NCBI GenBank assembly: GCA_050485785.1
Contig: JBJHCA010000024.1
Coordinates: 1 to 39,279, forward strand
Origin: JBJHCA01 sp050485785
GTDB taxonomy: Bacteria > Bacteroidota > Bacteroidia > Chitinophagales > Saprospiraceae
Length of the DNA stretch: 39,279 nucleotides
Direction of reading: 5' to 3'
Below are positions 1 to 7,613 of this stretch, one piece after another. How positions within the stretch are numbered: the stretch's first letter is position 1; each line of letters opens with the position of its first letter. A program made the position numbers and the translations under genes. The notes beneath the pieces were generated by a model, which saw nothing but the letters and a program-made list of their open reading frames with translations, did no database searches and was not told where the DNA came from.

Positions 1-196
1 CTTTCAGAAACGCTTTTTCGCATCACTCAAACAAAATGAAGCATCCCAGGGTGAAGAAAGCTCCACTCCTCACAGCAATGAACATCCCACTCAGGACAAT
101 ACCCTGAATGACGTCAACGCTGACACTGAAGACGGAACTTTGAGTGAAACTACCAATAATGTAAAGACCGGTAAGGAGAATCCTTTACAGTCCTGA
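1..196 (+). CDS. C-terminal end of an unidentified protein (partial, 5' end outside window)
   Basis: An open frame without stops runs from base 2 to a TGA at 194-196, giving 64 residues and no start codon, so the gene begins to the left of the window. It starts FQKRFFASLKQ and then becomes a hydrophilic tail rich in Asn, Thr, Glu, Asp and Ser with no motif. Such tails are common at the C-terminal end of membrane or cytoplasmic proteins and do not identify a family. It converges on the ArsR-like gene, whose stop lies only about 20 bases further on. The frame could be a chance open frame, but 64 codons without a stop and coding-like composition make a real gene end more likely. Confidence 0.5.
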   Translation, partial: FQKRFFASLKQNEASQGEESSTPHSNEHPTQDNTLNDVNADTEDGTLSETTNNVKTGKENPLQS

Positions 197-218
197 ATCT
201 GATGTTAATGTTGGTGTA

Positions 219-545
219 TTACCTGCTAACAGGCTCCGGGATGACACCCAGTTTACTGACTAATTCCGCTACTTCGTCAAGGCGCTCTTTGTTGAGGCTG
301 TAGTAAATAAATTTACCATCGCGATCGGCGTGAACCAATCCAGCTCTTCGAAGCATGCCGAGATGCTGGGATACTACGGATTGTTCCATCCTCAATTTGA
401 TGAAGATCTCCGTCACGGTGAGGCGATTGTGTTCATCCAGCAGGTGAAGCATGCTTTGACGTAATTTGTGGTTCAGCGCACGCAATACTGACACAGCATG
501 TTTAAGTTCAGTAATGTTGATTGAAAGAACGTGAGGTTGGCTCAT
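219..545 (-). CDS. ArsR/SmtB-type winged-helix transcriptional regulator
   Basis: A 108-residue DNA-binding repressor-type protein. The frame extends to a TTG at 599, but the ATG at 545 (MSQPHVLSINITELKH) gives the usual family length and is preferred. A first helix (ALNHKLRQSMLHLL) is followed by the helix-turn-helix (LTVTEIFIKLRMEQSVVSQHL, about residues 41-61) and the beta wing (GLVHADRDGKFIYYSL). The helix that carries the metal-binding ELCVCDL motif in ArsR/SmtB sensors reads LTVTEIFIKL here, and the protein contains no cysteine, so thiol-based metal sensing is unlikely. It follows tsaB on the same strand and is probably cotranscribed with it. No palindromic operator was recognised. Family assignment is firm; ligand and targets are unknown. 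Confidence 0.85.
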   Translation of the reverse strand: MSQPHVLSINITELKHAVSVLRALNHKLRQSMLHLLDEHNRLTVTEIFIKLRMEQSVVSQHLGMLRRAGLVHADRDGKFIYYSLNKERLDEVAELVSKLGVIPEPVSR

Positions 546-646
546 ATAAGATAATTTACAGATGTGCAACAATAAATCCGTAACGACACAAGGTAGCAAA
601 AGTTCGCTGAGTTGAGAACATTAAGGAAAATTAATATTAGCGTAAC

Positions 647-1339
647 CTAGCTTTTAGGGGTTGTAATATGGGCAGGCTTAATATATAATGGCTCTGAACC
701 ATGCAGTATAATTTCACTTAGAACTATTTGCTTATTATGAATTGCCCTTACATAATGCAAAGCCCGTAATTCTACCTCAATAACAGGGGGAGAAACTTTT
801 TCACATATTTTTTTTCCAACTTTATCAATTCCTGTGCCTGCAATCACCATACTATCTACCAATGACAACATATTGCAAAATTCTTTATTGTCACCAACTG
901 TTACAAACAGGTTATTCTTATTGATAACTCCAGGCCATGAAAACAAACCGGCATAAGCATCCATACGGCGCGCATCAATTAACGCCAATACCGAGCCCTT
1001 GTGTTCTGTATGGGTAAACACGTAGCCGGCGATCGCTTGCAGGGTTGAAAACCCGAAAAGAGGAACCCCGCTTCCCATGCTTATTCCTTTGAGCGCAGCC
1101 AGGCCTATGCGCAACCCGGTGTAAGAACCCGGCCCCATACTGAAACACAATGCACCAAGATCAGCGAGTTTTAAATCTGCCTCGGCAAGTGCCATCTCAA
1201 TGGCCGGTACCAGCTGAGCTGCATGGCTGTTGGGTTGGTGGTGATCGATTGCTGTCAACACTTCGCTATGCCGAGCGATACACACTGAGCAAACTACTGA
1301 GGAGGTTTCAACTACCAAATAAGGCTTGTCCACAAACAA
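647..1339 (-). CDS. tsaB: tRNA threonylcarbamoyladenosine biosynthesis protein TsaB
   Basis: TsaB is the non-catalytic ASKHA-fold partner of TsaD in the cytoplasmic complex that puts the threonylcarbamoyl group on A37 of ANN-decoding tRNAs. The N-terminal strand LVVETSS and the hallmark GPGSYTGLRIG (about residues 69-79) identify it, and 230 residues is the normal length. There is no ATG near the 5' end: the frame opens with TTG at 1339, and a GTG at 1333 would place the conserved VETSS at the usual distance from the start, so the true start is TTG 1339 or GTG 1333. A Bacteroidota-type promoter is visible at 1421-1454, and the leader contains one copy of the interspersed GC-rich repeat. The ArsR-like gene follows about 100 bases downstream. 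tsaC, tsaD and tsaE are not in the window. Confidence 0.92.
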   Translation of the reverse strand: MFVDKPYLVVETSSVVCSVCIARHSEVLTAIDHHQPNSHAAQLVPAIEMALAEADLKLADLGALCFSMGPGSYTGLRIGLAALKGISMGSGVPLFGFSTLQAIAGYVFTHTEHKGSVLALIDARRMDAYAGLFSWPGVINKNNLFVTVGDNKEFCNMLSLVDSMVIAGTGIDKVGKKICEKVSPPVIEVELRALHYVRAIHNKQIVLSEIILHGSEPLYIKPAHITTPKS

Positions 1340-1343
1340 TTAA

Positions 1344-1382
1344 TTTTACCCGGGCCGGAGGCCCGCCACAAAAAGATATCAA
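1344..1382 (-). repeat. interspersed GC-rich hairpin repeat, copy 1
   Basis: On the minus strand this reads GATATCTTTTTGTGGCGGGC, then CTCCGGCCCGGGTAAAA. The core CGGGCC-GGA-GGCCCG (1351-1365) is a perfect 6-bp hairpin with a 3-base loop. About 33 of 35 aligned positions match the copy at 30319-30359, and a decayed copy is at 3159-3194. This copy lies in the leader of tsaB, downstream of the predicted promoter at 1421-1454. Confidence 0.6.
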
Positions 1383-1420
1383 AAAGCAGAAGAAAAATTC
1401 TCTGATTCTGGACCCGACGG

Positions 1421-1454
1421 CAAAGTTAAACCTAAGCCTGCACAGCATGAACAA
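1421..1454 (-). promoter_or_regulatory. Bacteroidota-type promoter for tsaB
   Basis: On the minus strand a TTG (1454-1452) is followed after 23 bases by TAACTTTG (1428-1421), matching the Flavobacterium consensus TTG-N17-23-TAnnTTTG. It sits in the 154-base gap between the protease stop and tsaB, and would give a leader of about 75 bases that contains the repeat at 1344-1382. The spacing is at the upper limit of the consensus. Confidence 0.5.
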
Positions 1455-1493
1455 TTGCCGTGAATTCTGCTTGTTTTACACACCCGTAATAGC

Positions 1494-3155
1494 CTATCCT
1501 CTGCCCAGCAATGACCGGTAGGTTTCCTGATCGCGTAAAACCTGCACGGCCTGCTTCACTTCTTCATCATTAGCCAAACCGTATTTGATGCGTCCTGTGC
1601 GAAGATAATAACGGCTTACCAGCTCGGACTCGATCAATCTGGTGATCTCGGGCCGGTAAGTCACAAAATCGTTGTCTTTGGCTTTACTCAATCGCTGCTT
1701 CAGGTTGTTTATTTCGTTTTCGAGCAAATTTTTATAGTTATCCTCCTCAATTTGATTTCTGAGCTTTTGCAGCATTTTCTCACTGGGTGTTTCGTAGGAA
1801 AAGTTCCGTGAAAGTGCGTACTGAATAAACTCATCATATACCTTATCATTGATGCTGAAGGTACGAGGGTCATCTATTTCACTGTGATTCAGATAATACT
1901 GCGTGCAAAAATCGAATATGATGTTTTCCGTCATTAAAGCTGTAATGATGGGGGCTGTTAGCATGGCAGGAATTTCAATGTCCGGTCGCACACCGCCGCC
2001 GTCATAAACTACTCTGCCATTAGCCGTTCTGAAGGCGGAGCGCAGTGAATCGGGTATATTCATGGCTGCTCCTTCGCTGTAGTCGATGGACTGAATGCAG
2101 CGGCCGCTGGGTATGTAATATTTGGCTGTGGTCAACTTTACGCGGCTATTGTAGCCCACATCGCGGGTATTTTGCACCAGCCCTTTGCCAAACGACTGCT
2201 GACCTACCAACACACCGCGGTCATAATCCTGCATTACACCGGACACAATTTCAGAGGCCGAAGCCGAACGGTGATCGATAAGCACCACCAAAGGAATGGC
2301 AGTATCTACGGGATTGTTCAGCGTGCGAAAGCTCCTGTCCCACTCCTGTACTTTGCCCCGAGTTGAGGATACCAGTTTGTTTTTGGAGATAAAAACATTG
2401 GATACGTTCACTGCCTCATTCAGCAAACCTCCACCGTTACCGCGCAAATCCAGAATGACCCCGCTTATCTCGTGTTCTCTCTGCAGACGGGTGAGGGCAT
2501 CAGCTACATTGCGGCCGGCCCGCTGAGTAAAAGTACTCAGGTTGATATAGGCAATATTGTCCTCCACCAAACCTGAATAAGGCACATTGGGCACACTGAT
2601 TTCGCGGCGTTCAACCTCATATTCGGTGTAGCCTGTGGTACCGGGACGTTCAACGCGAATTCTGACCACACCACCGGCCGCTCCCCTTAAAATGCTCTGT
2701 ACCTCTTCTGTTGTGCGCCCTGCTGTCGAATTGCCTTCAATGTGGGTAATCACATCGCCGGCTTTCAATCCTGCCTGCAATGCGGGAGATTCTTCATAAG
2801 CCTCCATGATCACCACCTTGCCACGTACGCTGCGAATATCAGCACCAATTCCACCATATCGGCCGGTTGTCATAAAGCGGAAACTTTCAATATCCGTCTC
2901 CGAAATAAAATTGGTGTACGGGTCAAGCGACTCCAGCATAGCATCCACACCAACCCTCATCAAGCGCGACGGCTCCAGTTCGTCAACGTAGTAAGTATTG
3001 AGTTCTTTGTAAATATTATTGAAAATCTCCAGGTTCTTGGTGATCTCAAAATAGTTGGCGTAGGGTCTGTTGTCGAATGAAAGCCAGATACCTGCCAGAA
3101 ACAGGATAAGAAAAAAGGCCAGTCTTGAAGATTTCGTGCTGAAGTTCCTGATCAT
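1494..3155 (-). CDS. C-terminal processing peptidase, family S41 (CtpA/Prc-like)
   Basis: A periplasmic serine protease of the tail-specific (C-terminal processing) family, 553 residues from the chosen ATG. The N-terminus (MIRNFSTKSS, then RLAFFLILFLAGIWL) is a signal anchor. A PDZ domain starts around residue 97 (RYGGIGADI) and runs to about 180. The S41 catalytic domain shows SASASEI near residue 297 (nucleophile serine) and FGKGLVQ near residue 322 (general-base lysine), the Ser/Lys dyad of the family. A helical C-terminal region follows. The frame extends upstream to an ATG at 3218, but that would put a hydrophilic stretch, partly encoded by a repeat element, ahead of the signal, so 3155 is preferred. 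It lies just after rnpA, an order common in Bacteroidota. Its substrates are unknown. Confidence 0.9.
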   Translation of the reverse strand: MIRNFSTKSSRLAFFLILFLAGIWLSFDNRPYANYFEITKNLEIFNNIYKELNTYYVDELEPSRLMRVGVDAMLESLDPYTNFISETDIESFRFMTTGRYGGIGADIRSVRGKVVIMEAYEESPALQAGLKAGDVITHIEGNSTAGRTTEEVQSILRGAAGGVVRIRVERPGTTGYTEYEVERREISVPNVPYSGLVEDNIAYINLSTFTQRAGRNVADALTRLQREHEISGVILDLRGNGGGLLNEAVNVSNVFISKNKLVSSTRGKVQEWDRSFRTLNNPVDTAIPLVVLIDHRSASASEIVSGVMQDYDRGVLVGQQSFGKGLVQNTRDVGYNSRVKLTTAKYYIPSGRCIQSIDYSEGAAMNIPDSLRSAFRTANGRVVYDGGGVRPDIEIPAMLTAPIITALMTENIIFDFCTQYYLNHSEIDDPRTFSINDKVYDEFIQYALSRNFSYETPSEKMLQKLRNQIEEDNYKNLLENEINNLKQRLSKAKDNDFVTYRPEITRLIESELVSRYYLRTGRIKYGLANDEEVKQAVQVLRDQETYRSLLGRG

Positions 3156-3158
3156 GAT

Positions 3159-3194
3159 ATATATCTTTTTGTGATGCCTTGCCCGGTTAAAAGC
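3159..3194 (+). repeat. interspersed repeat, degenerate copy 3
   Basis: The plus strand reads ATATCTTTTTGTGATGCCTT, then GCCCGGTTAAAA. Thirteen bases (ATATCTTTTTGTG) are identical to the intact copies, and the GCCCGG-TTAAA end is also kept, but the hairpin core is shortened. It lies between rnpA and the preferred start of the S41 protease, which suggests this stretch is leader and not coding. Confidence 0.4.
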
Positions 3195-3227
3195 ATTTAC
3201 CCCGGAGTAAACGTGCATTATCGGTAC

Positions 3228-3617
3228 TTAGCACCCGCTTTGTGCTAATTTTCGACCTAATGCCCCAAAAAAACTTTGAAAGTCTGAAGATAGTTGTGAG
3301 AAATCTACCTGTTTGTCGCCTTTGTACACAATCATGATGTTTACCCCGGCACAGAAGGATCCAATGCCAGCCTTGTCCGTTAACCGGAATGCTTCGCGCA
3401 TAACGCGTTTAATGCGGTTTCTGTCCACTGCACGGGCAAACTTTTTGCGGGGCACGCTAAAACCAGCCAATATGCTGAGCCCGGCTTGATTTTCAGAGGA
3501 AGTATTAATGGCATACTTGATACCTACCGAATTGCCGGCCCAATACTTACCCGATTCAAACAAAGCCTTGATGGCTGTTCTGCTTTTTAATTTTCCGGGT
3601 TTTGGCATAACCGGCAT
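3228..3617 (-). CDS. rnpA: Ribonuclease P protein component
   Basis: The small basic subunit of RNase P, which helps the catalytic RNA remove 5' leaders from precursor tRNAs. The signature RAVDRNRIKRVMREAFRL (about residues 62-79) is the conserved RNR motif, and the N-terminal KLKSRTAIKALFESGKY corresponds to the substrate-binding segment of the family. The length is 129 residues; a second ATG at 3608 (MPKPGKLKSR) is an equally plausible start. It lies downstream of rpmH on the same strand, separated by 98 bases that contain a hairpin followed by a T-rich stretch. dnaA, the usual neighbour of rpmH-rnpA in many bacteria, is absent; rho takes the upstream position. Confidence 0.93.
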   Translation of the reverse strand: MPVMPKPGKLKSRTAIKALFESGKYWAGNSVGIKYAINTSSENQAGLSILAGFSVPRKKFARAVDRNRIKRVMREAFRLTDKAGIGSFCAGVNIMIVYKGDKQVDFSQLSSDFQSFFGALGRKLAQSGC

Positions 3618-3620
3618 TGG

Positions 3621-3663
3621 GTTAAAAAACGAAGAAAGCCATTGACGTCAATACATCAATGGC
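3621..3663 (-). terminator. hairpin plus T-run between rpmH and rnpA (attenuator-like)
   Basis: GCCATTGA (3638-3645) and TCAATGGC (3656-3663) form a perfect 8-bp stem with a 10-base loop. On the minus strand the stem is followed by TTTCTTCGTTTTTT, resembling a weak intrinsic terminator that ends just before the rnpA start. It could lower rnpA expression relative to rpmH, or act as a processing site. The 12-bp palindrome ATTGACGTCAAT at 3641-3652 overlaps the same region. Confidence 0.45.
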
Positions 3664-3715
3664 CAACAACTGTATACAATGAAAATAGAAACTGACGGTA
3701 TCAAAACCGTCATAA

Positions 3716-3871
3716 CTATTTCAGCTTTTTCTCATCAGAAACGGTCAGTTTCCACCTGCCTTTAGCTCTTCTCCGGGCTAAAACTTTCCTGCCGTTTTTG
3801 GAAGCCATACGGGCTCTGAAGCCATGTTTGTTGGCTCTTTTTCTTCTGGATGGTTGAAAGGTGCGTTTCAT
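3716..3871 (-). CDS. rpmH: 50S ribosomal protein L34
   Basis: A 51-residue basic protein read directly from the minus strand: it begins MKRTFQPSRRKRANKHGFRA and ends KLTVSDEKKLK before TAG. MKRTFQPS and KRANKHGFRARM are the L34 signature, so identification is secure although the gene is very short. L34 is a late-assembling structural protein of the large ribosomal subunit. It is followed by rnpA, the near-universal partner, and preceded by rho (stop at 3979). A consensus Bacteroidota promoter is present at 3935-3966, so rpmH is probably transcribed independently of rho. Confidence 0.97.
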   Translation of the reverse strand: MKRTFQPSRRKRANKHGFRARMASKNGRKVLARRRAKGRWKLTVSDEKKLK

Positions 3872-3934
3872 GATTCTGTGTTATTATTTGGCACTGCACC
3901 GCAATGGTGTGTTACTTGTTTCTTTAAGCGGGGG

Positions 3935-3966
3935 CAAAGGTACTACACCCCGCATAAAATTTCAAA
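3935..3966 (-). promoter_or_regulatory. Consensus Bacteroidota promoter for rpmH
   Basis: On the minus strand TTTG (3966-3963), a 20-base spacer, then TACCTTTG (3942-3935). Both boxes and the spacing match the -33/-7 consensus TTTG / TAnnTTTG. It lies between the rho stop and the rpmH start, giving a leader of roughly 55-60 bases. This is the best promoter match in the window. Confidence 0.7.
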
Positions 3967-3978
3967 CTTTAGTCAACT

Positions 3979-5910
3979 TTATTGATTCATCGACAGTAAA
4001 AAATCTTCGTTAGACCGGGTACCGCGAATATTCTTCAGCATAAAATCCATGGCTTCATCGGGTTTCATGTCGGCCAGGTACTTGCGCAGAATAAATGTGC
4101 GCTGAAGTGCTTCGGGTGAGAGGAGCAGTTCTTCGCGGCGGGTACTGGAACGGGTAACATCGATAGACGGATAAATACGCTTGTTGGCCAGTGTTCTGTC
4201 GAGCTGAAGTTCCATATTACCGGTACCTTTAAACTCTTCAAAGATCACTTCGTCCATTTTGGATCCCGTATCGGTCAGCGCGGTAGCCAGGATAGTGAGC
4301 GAGCCTCCGTCTTCAATATTGCGGGCTGCGCCAAAAAACTGCTTGGGTTTGTGCAATGCATTGGCTTCCACACCACCCGACAATACTTTTCCGCTGGCCG
4401 GAGCTACGGTATTGTACGCTCTGGCAAGGCGGGTGATCGAATCCAGAAGTATGACCACATCGTGTCCGCATTCCACCAGTCTTTTGGCTTTCTCCAATAC
4501 GATGTTGGCCACGCGTACATGGCGGTCGGCCGGTTCGTCGAAAGTGGAAGAAACCACCTCTGCCCTTACGCTGCGTTTCATGTCCGTAACCTCTTCGGGC
4601 CGTTCATCAATCAGCAGGATGATCATATACACTTCAGGATGATTTCTTGCAATGGCATTGGCCACATCCTTGAGCAAAAATGTTTTACCGGTTTTGGGCT
4701 GTGATACGATCAATCCCCGCTGCCCTTTTCCGATAGGTGTAAACAGATCGATAAGGCGGGTCGACATTTCATCCGGTTTTGAATAAAGCGTCAGCTTTTC
4801 GGTTGGAAAAAGCGGAGTCAGATAATCAAAAGGTACCCGGTCTCTGATTCGAGCCGGTTCAACACCGTTGATCCTCGAAACCTTGAGCAGGGCAAAGTAT
4901 TTTTCTCCTTCTTTAGGCGGCCTGATGGTACCTTCTACGGTATCTCCGGTCTTTAACCCAAACAGCTTGATCTGAGAAGGAGACACGTAAATATCATCCG
5001 GCGAGGTGAGGTAATTGTAATCTGCTGAACGCAAAAAGCCGTATCCGTCAGACATCATTTCGAGAATGCCCTCTCCTTCCACGGCACCATCCATATCGAT
5101 ATCAAAAAGCTTTTTCGGCTCTTCTTCCCTGGCAGGCTTTCGCTCATATTTTACCGCTGGTTCGGCAACATTTTGCTCATCCTGCTGAGGGCGTCTTCTG
5201 CGCATTCGGCCCTGATCTTCAACTTCTTGATTGCGTGAAGACCTAACAGCCTGAGTGTCTCTATCTTTATTTTCCCGAACAGGTGTATTTTCAGTTTGTT
5301 CCGGGTTGGTTTCGGTTCTTACCCGTTCTTCTCGGGGTTTTCCTGCCTGCTGGCGGCGTTCTTTTTCAATCTGTTCGAGCAATTCAAGCCGTGTTTTCTT
5401 TCGGGCAGCGCCCTCCGGCAGGTTTTCGTTTTCCTTTGCGGCAGCTTCGCTTTCCTCTTTTCTTCGCAGTCTCCACAGCTCGTTTTCACGCCTTATTTCT
5501 TCGGCGCTTCTGATTCTGAGTGAAGGATTTGACGGAGCATTTTTTGCCGTTGGCACTTCTTTTTGCTCAAGCATTTCCTGCTTTGCGGGCTCATTTTGTA
5601 CACTTTTACTCTGCACAGTTGAGAGCTTGGTCTCTTCGGTGGAAGCTGGATTGGATTCTGCAGGCTTTCGGGGTCTTCTTCCTCTTTCGCGTTTTTCGCT
5701 GCCATTGCTTGATGATCCCCCGGGCTTTGCGGTATCGGCTTTTTTCTCCTGTCCTTGGTTGGCTGCAGATTGAGACACAGCAGCCTGGTCGAGAATTTTA
5801 TAAATCAGATCCTGTTTATTGAGTTTGCGATGGCCTTTGATATTGAGTTTATCAGCAATTTCGCGAAGCTCAGGAACTAATTTTTCATTCAGTTCTACAA
5901 TATTGTACAT
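3979..5910 (-). CDS. rho: Transcription termination factor Rho with a long charged N-terminal insertion
   Basis: Rho is the hexameric RNA-dependent ATPase that terminates untranslated transcripts. Residues 1-45 (MYNIVELNEKLVPELREIAD onward) are the Rho N-terminal helical domain. About residues 46-275 are a low-complexity insertion rich in Glu, Lys, Arg, Gln, Ser and Pro, predicted to be disordered. The primary RNA-binding cold-shock-like domain follows at about 278-350 (GYGFLRS, DDIYVSPSQI), then the ATPase core with the Walker A segment SQPKTGKT near residue 405 and the Q-loop region beyond. The whole is 643 residues against about 420 in E. coli; such insertions are known in Bacteroidota, and in Bacteroides thetaiotaomicron the Rho insertion drives phase separation. 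The gene is alone upstream of rpmH. A -7 box lies about 240 bases upstream, so the leader may be long. Confidence 0.96.
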   Translation of the reverse strand: MYNIVELNEKLVPELREIADKLNIKGHRKLNKQDLIYKILDQAAVSQSAANQGQEKKADTAKPGGSSSNGSEKRERGRRPRKPAESNPASTEETKLSTVQSKSVQNEPAKQEMLEQKEVPTAKNAPSNPSLRIRSAEEIRRENELWRLRRKEESEAAAKENENLPEGAARKKTRLELLEQIEKERRQQAGKPREERVRTETNPEQTENTPVRENKDRDTQAVRSSRNQEVEDQGRMRRRRPQQDEQNVAEPAVKYERKPAREEEPKKLFDIDMDGAVEGEGILEMMSDGYGFLRSADYNYLTSPDDIYVSPSQIKLFGLKTGDTVEGTIRPPKEGEKYFALLKVSRINGVEPARIRDRVPFDYLTPLFPTEKLTLYSKPDEMSTRLIDLFTPIGKGQRGLIVSQPKTGKTFLLKDVANAIARNHPEVYMIILLIDERPEEVTDMKRSVRAEVVSSTFDEPADRHVRVANIVLEKAKRLVECGHDVVILLDSITRLARAYNTVAPASGKVLSGGVEANALHKPKQFFGAARNIEDGGSLTILATALTDTGSKMDEVIFEEFKGTGNMELQLDRTLANKRIYPSIDVTRSSTRREELLLSPEALQRTFILRKYLADMKPDEAMDFMLKNIRGTRSNEDFLLSMNQ

Positions 5911-6149
5911 ATACGTTAGATGGTTTTTTCAATGAAAAGTCAATATGTTCGGATATTCCTTACCATGTGGAAACTACGGCAGACATTGGGTTTTACAGTG
6001 CATCTGTCATGCAGGGCCACAACGTGCAAAATCTGGCACGACAAAGTGAAATTAAAACATTTAGAATATTACCCTGAGAACCTTTGATTCTACACTATTT
6101 CAGTTAATCCGGAGGAGGTGGCCAACCGGGCCATTATTGAAATGAACTG

Positions 6150-6157
6150 CAAATATA
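6150..6157 (-). promoter_or_regulatory. Possible -7 box for rho
   Basis: Minus strand TATATTTG fits TAnnTTTG. No TTG lies at the expected distance upstream, so this is half a promoter only. It would give a leader of about 235 bases. Confidence 0.3.
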
Positions 6158-6272
6158 CAGCTTTTATCACATTACCATGAAGTGTAACAAAAATTTAACG
6201 CTAAAACAGTACATTGGTTTGAAAAAGCCGGCTAAAAACAAATTCCCTGCCGATGATTGCCGCCACAAGTAT

Positions 6273-6280
6273 TACTTTTG
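6273..6280 (+). promoter_or_regulatory. -7 box for serS
   Basis: TACTTTTG followed by CG, 28 bases before the serS ATG. It matches TAnnTTTG and the extended TTTGCG shared by other promoters here. No clear TTG -33 box is seen. Confidence 0.45.
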
Positions 6281-6308
6281 CGCCACTTTAATATAAGACA
6301 GGTAAACC

Positions 6309-7583
6309 ATGATTGATATCAAAATATTGCGCGAACATCCCGAAGCGGTGGTCAGTGCCTTAAAAAAACGCGGACTGAATGCAGAGCAGGAAGTTGCTGC
6401 CGTATTGGAAGCTGATGCTGCACGCCGTGAAGCCCAGGCTCAGTATGACCAGATCACTTCTGAAATCAAGGTTGCCTCTGACCGCATTGGAGCTGCTTAT
6501 AAAAGTGGCCAAAAGTCGGAGGCTGAAACCCTAAAAGCTGGTGTTCTTTCGCTAAAGGAAAAACAAACTACCCTGCACAACACCATGCAGGAAAACGCAG
6601 GCATTATACACGAACTTCTTTTTAACCTGCCCAATATCCCCGATGAAAAAGTACCGGCCGGCCAATCTGAACAGGACAATGAAGTTTTTAAAGCCTGGCC
6701 CGGCGAACTGCCTGAAGCCCGTGGAAAAGGACTCCCTCACTGGGAGCTGACCGCAGCATACGGGCTGGTGGATTTTGAAACTGGAACCAAGATCACGGGC
6801 AGCGGATTTCCCTTGTATAAAGGAAAAGGTGCTAAGCTTCAGCGCTCCCTGATATCATTCTTTCTGGATGCCGCTATTGATGCAGGATATACCGAAGTGA
6901 TTCCACCTCATCTGGTGAATGAAGACTCGGCCATGGGAACTGGTCAGCTACCCGATAAAGAAGGACAGATGTACCATGTTACCGGTGATAATCTTTATCT
7001 GATCCCCACTGCGGAAGTACCGGTCACCAATATTTACAGGGATGTCATTTTGTCAGCAAGCGAATTGCCTGTAGCCCTTACCGCGTATACTCCATGTTTC
7101 AGACGGGAAGCGGGGTCATACGGGAAAGATGTAAGAGGGCTAAATCGCGTACATCAGTTTGACAAAGTGGAGATTGTTAGGATAGAGCATCCGGAAAGTT
7201 CTGAAGCTGCACTGGTAGCTATGATTACTCACGTTGAAAGTCTGCTGAATGCGCTGGAACTGCCCTACCGGATTTTAAGGCTTTGCGGTGGAGACCTTGG
7301 GTTTGCCTCCTCCATAACCTATGACTTTGAGGTATGGTCAGCAGCGCAAAAACGCTGGCTCGAAGTCAGTTCGGTGTCTAATTTTAAAACTTTCCAGAGT
7401 AACAGAATGTCACTCAGGCTGCGCGATAATGACCGAAAAACACAGCTGGCACACACTTTGAATGGTAGTGCATTGGCATTGGCCAGGATATTTGCATCCC
7501 TGCTTGAAAACCATCAGGATAATACGGGAATACAAATACCTGCTGCCCTTCAGCCATACACCGGCTTTAGCCGGATTGACTGA
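6309..7583 (+). CDS. serS: Seryl-tRNA synthetase
   Basis: A class II aminoacyl-tRNA synthetase charging tRNA-Ser (and tRNA-Sec where present) in the cytoplasm. Residues about 30-105 form the long antiparallel coiled-coil arm that grips the tRNA (heptad-like, Ala/Glu/Lys rich). The catalytic domain carries the TAEVPVTN segment, motif 2 FRREAGSYGKDVRGLNRVHQ starting near residue 264, and motif 3 NGSALALARIFASLLENHQ near residues 385-403. At 424 residues it has the normal bacterial length, and the N-terminus MIDIKILREHPEAV is typical, so the ATG at 6309 is well supported. It starts the plus-strand group serS - YugP-like protease - small protein - prs. Confidence 0.97.
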   Translation: MIDIKILREHPEAVVSALKKRGLNAEQEVAAVLEADAARREAQAQYDQITSEIKVASDRIGAAYKSGQKSEAETLKAGVLSLKEKQTTLHNTMQENAGIIHELLFNLPNIPDEKVPAGQSEQDNEVFKAWPGELPEARGKGLPHWELTAAYGLVDFETGTKITGSGFPLYKGKGAKLQRSLISFFLDAAIDAGYTEVIPPHLVNEDSAMGTGQLPDKEGQMYHVTGDNLYLIPTAEVPVTNIYRDVILSASELPVALTAYTPCFRREAGSYGKDVRGLNRVHQFDKVEIVRIEHPESSEAALVAMITHVESLLNALELPYRILRLCGGDLGFASSITYDFEVWSAAQKRWLEVSSVSNFKTFQSNRMSLRLRDNDRKTQLAHTLNGSALALARIFASLLENHQDNTGIQIPAALQPYTGFSRID

Positions 7584-7613
7584 TATTAAAAAACATAAAA
7601 GCTAAACAGACTT

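Larger units (their letters stand above)
5911..6308. other. 398-base intergenic region between divergent rho and serS
   Basis: No credible gene was found here. It contains a minus-strand -7 match at 6150-6157 (rho side) and a plus-strand -7 match at 6273-6280 (serS side). A 5-bp inverted repeat CGTGC/GCACG occurs near 6034-6051, and TGGCC/GGCCA near 6119-6133; both are weak. The rho leader could be used for autoregulation, but no specific structure is recognised. Confidence 0.5.

Noticed and set aside
1150..1521. 123-codon plus-strand frame across tsaB and the protease end
   Set aside because: Antisense to tsaB and crosses the intergenic repeat; no motif.
5255..5773. Long plus-strand frames (up to 172 codons) opposite the rho insertion
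   Set aside because: They are antisense to the low-complexity part of rho; the translation is a Ser/Phe/Leu-rich artefact of Glu/Lys/Arg codons read backwards.
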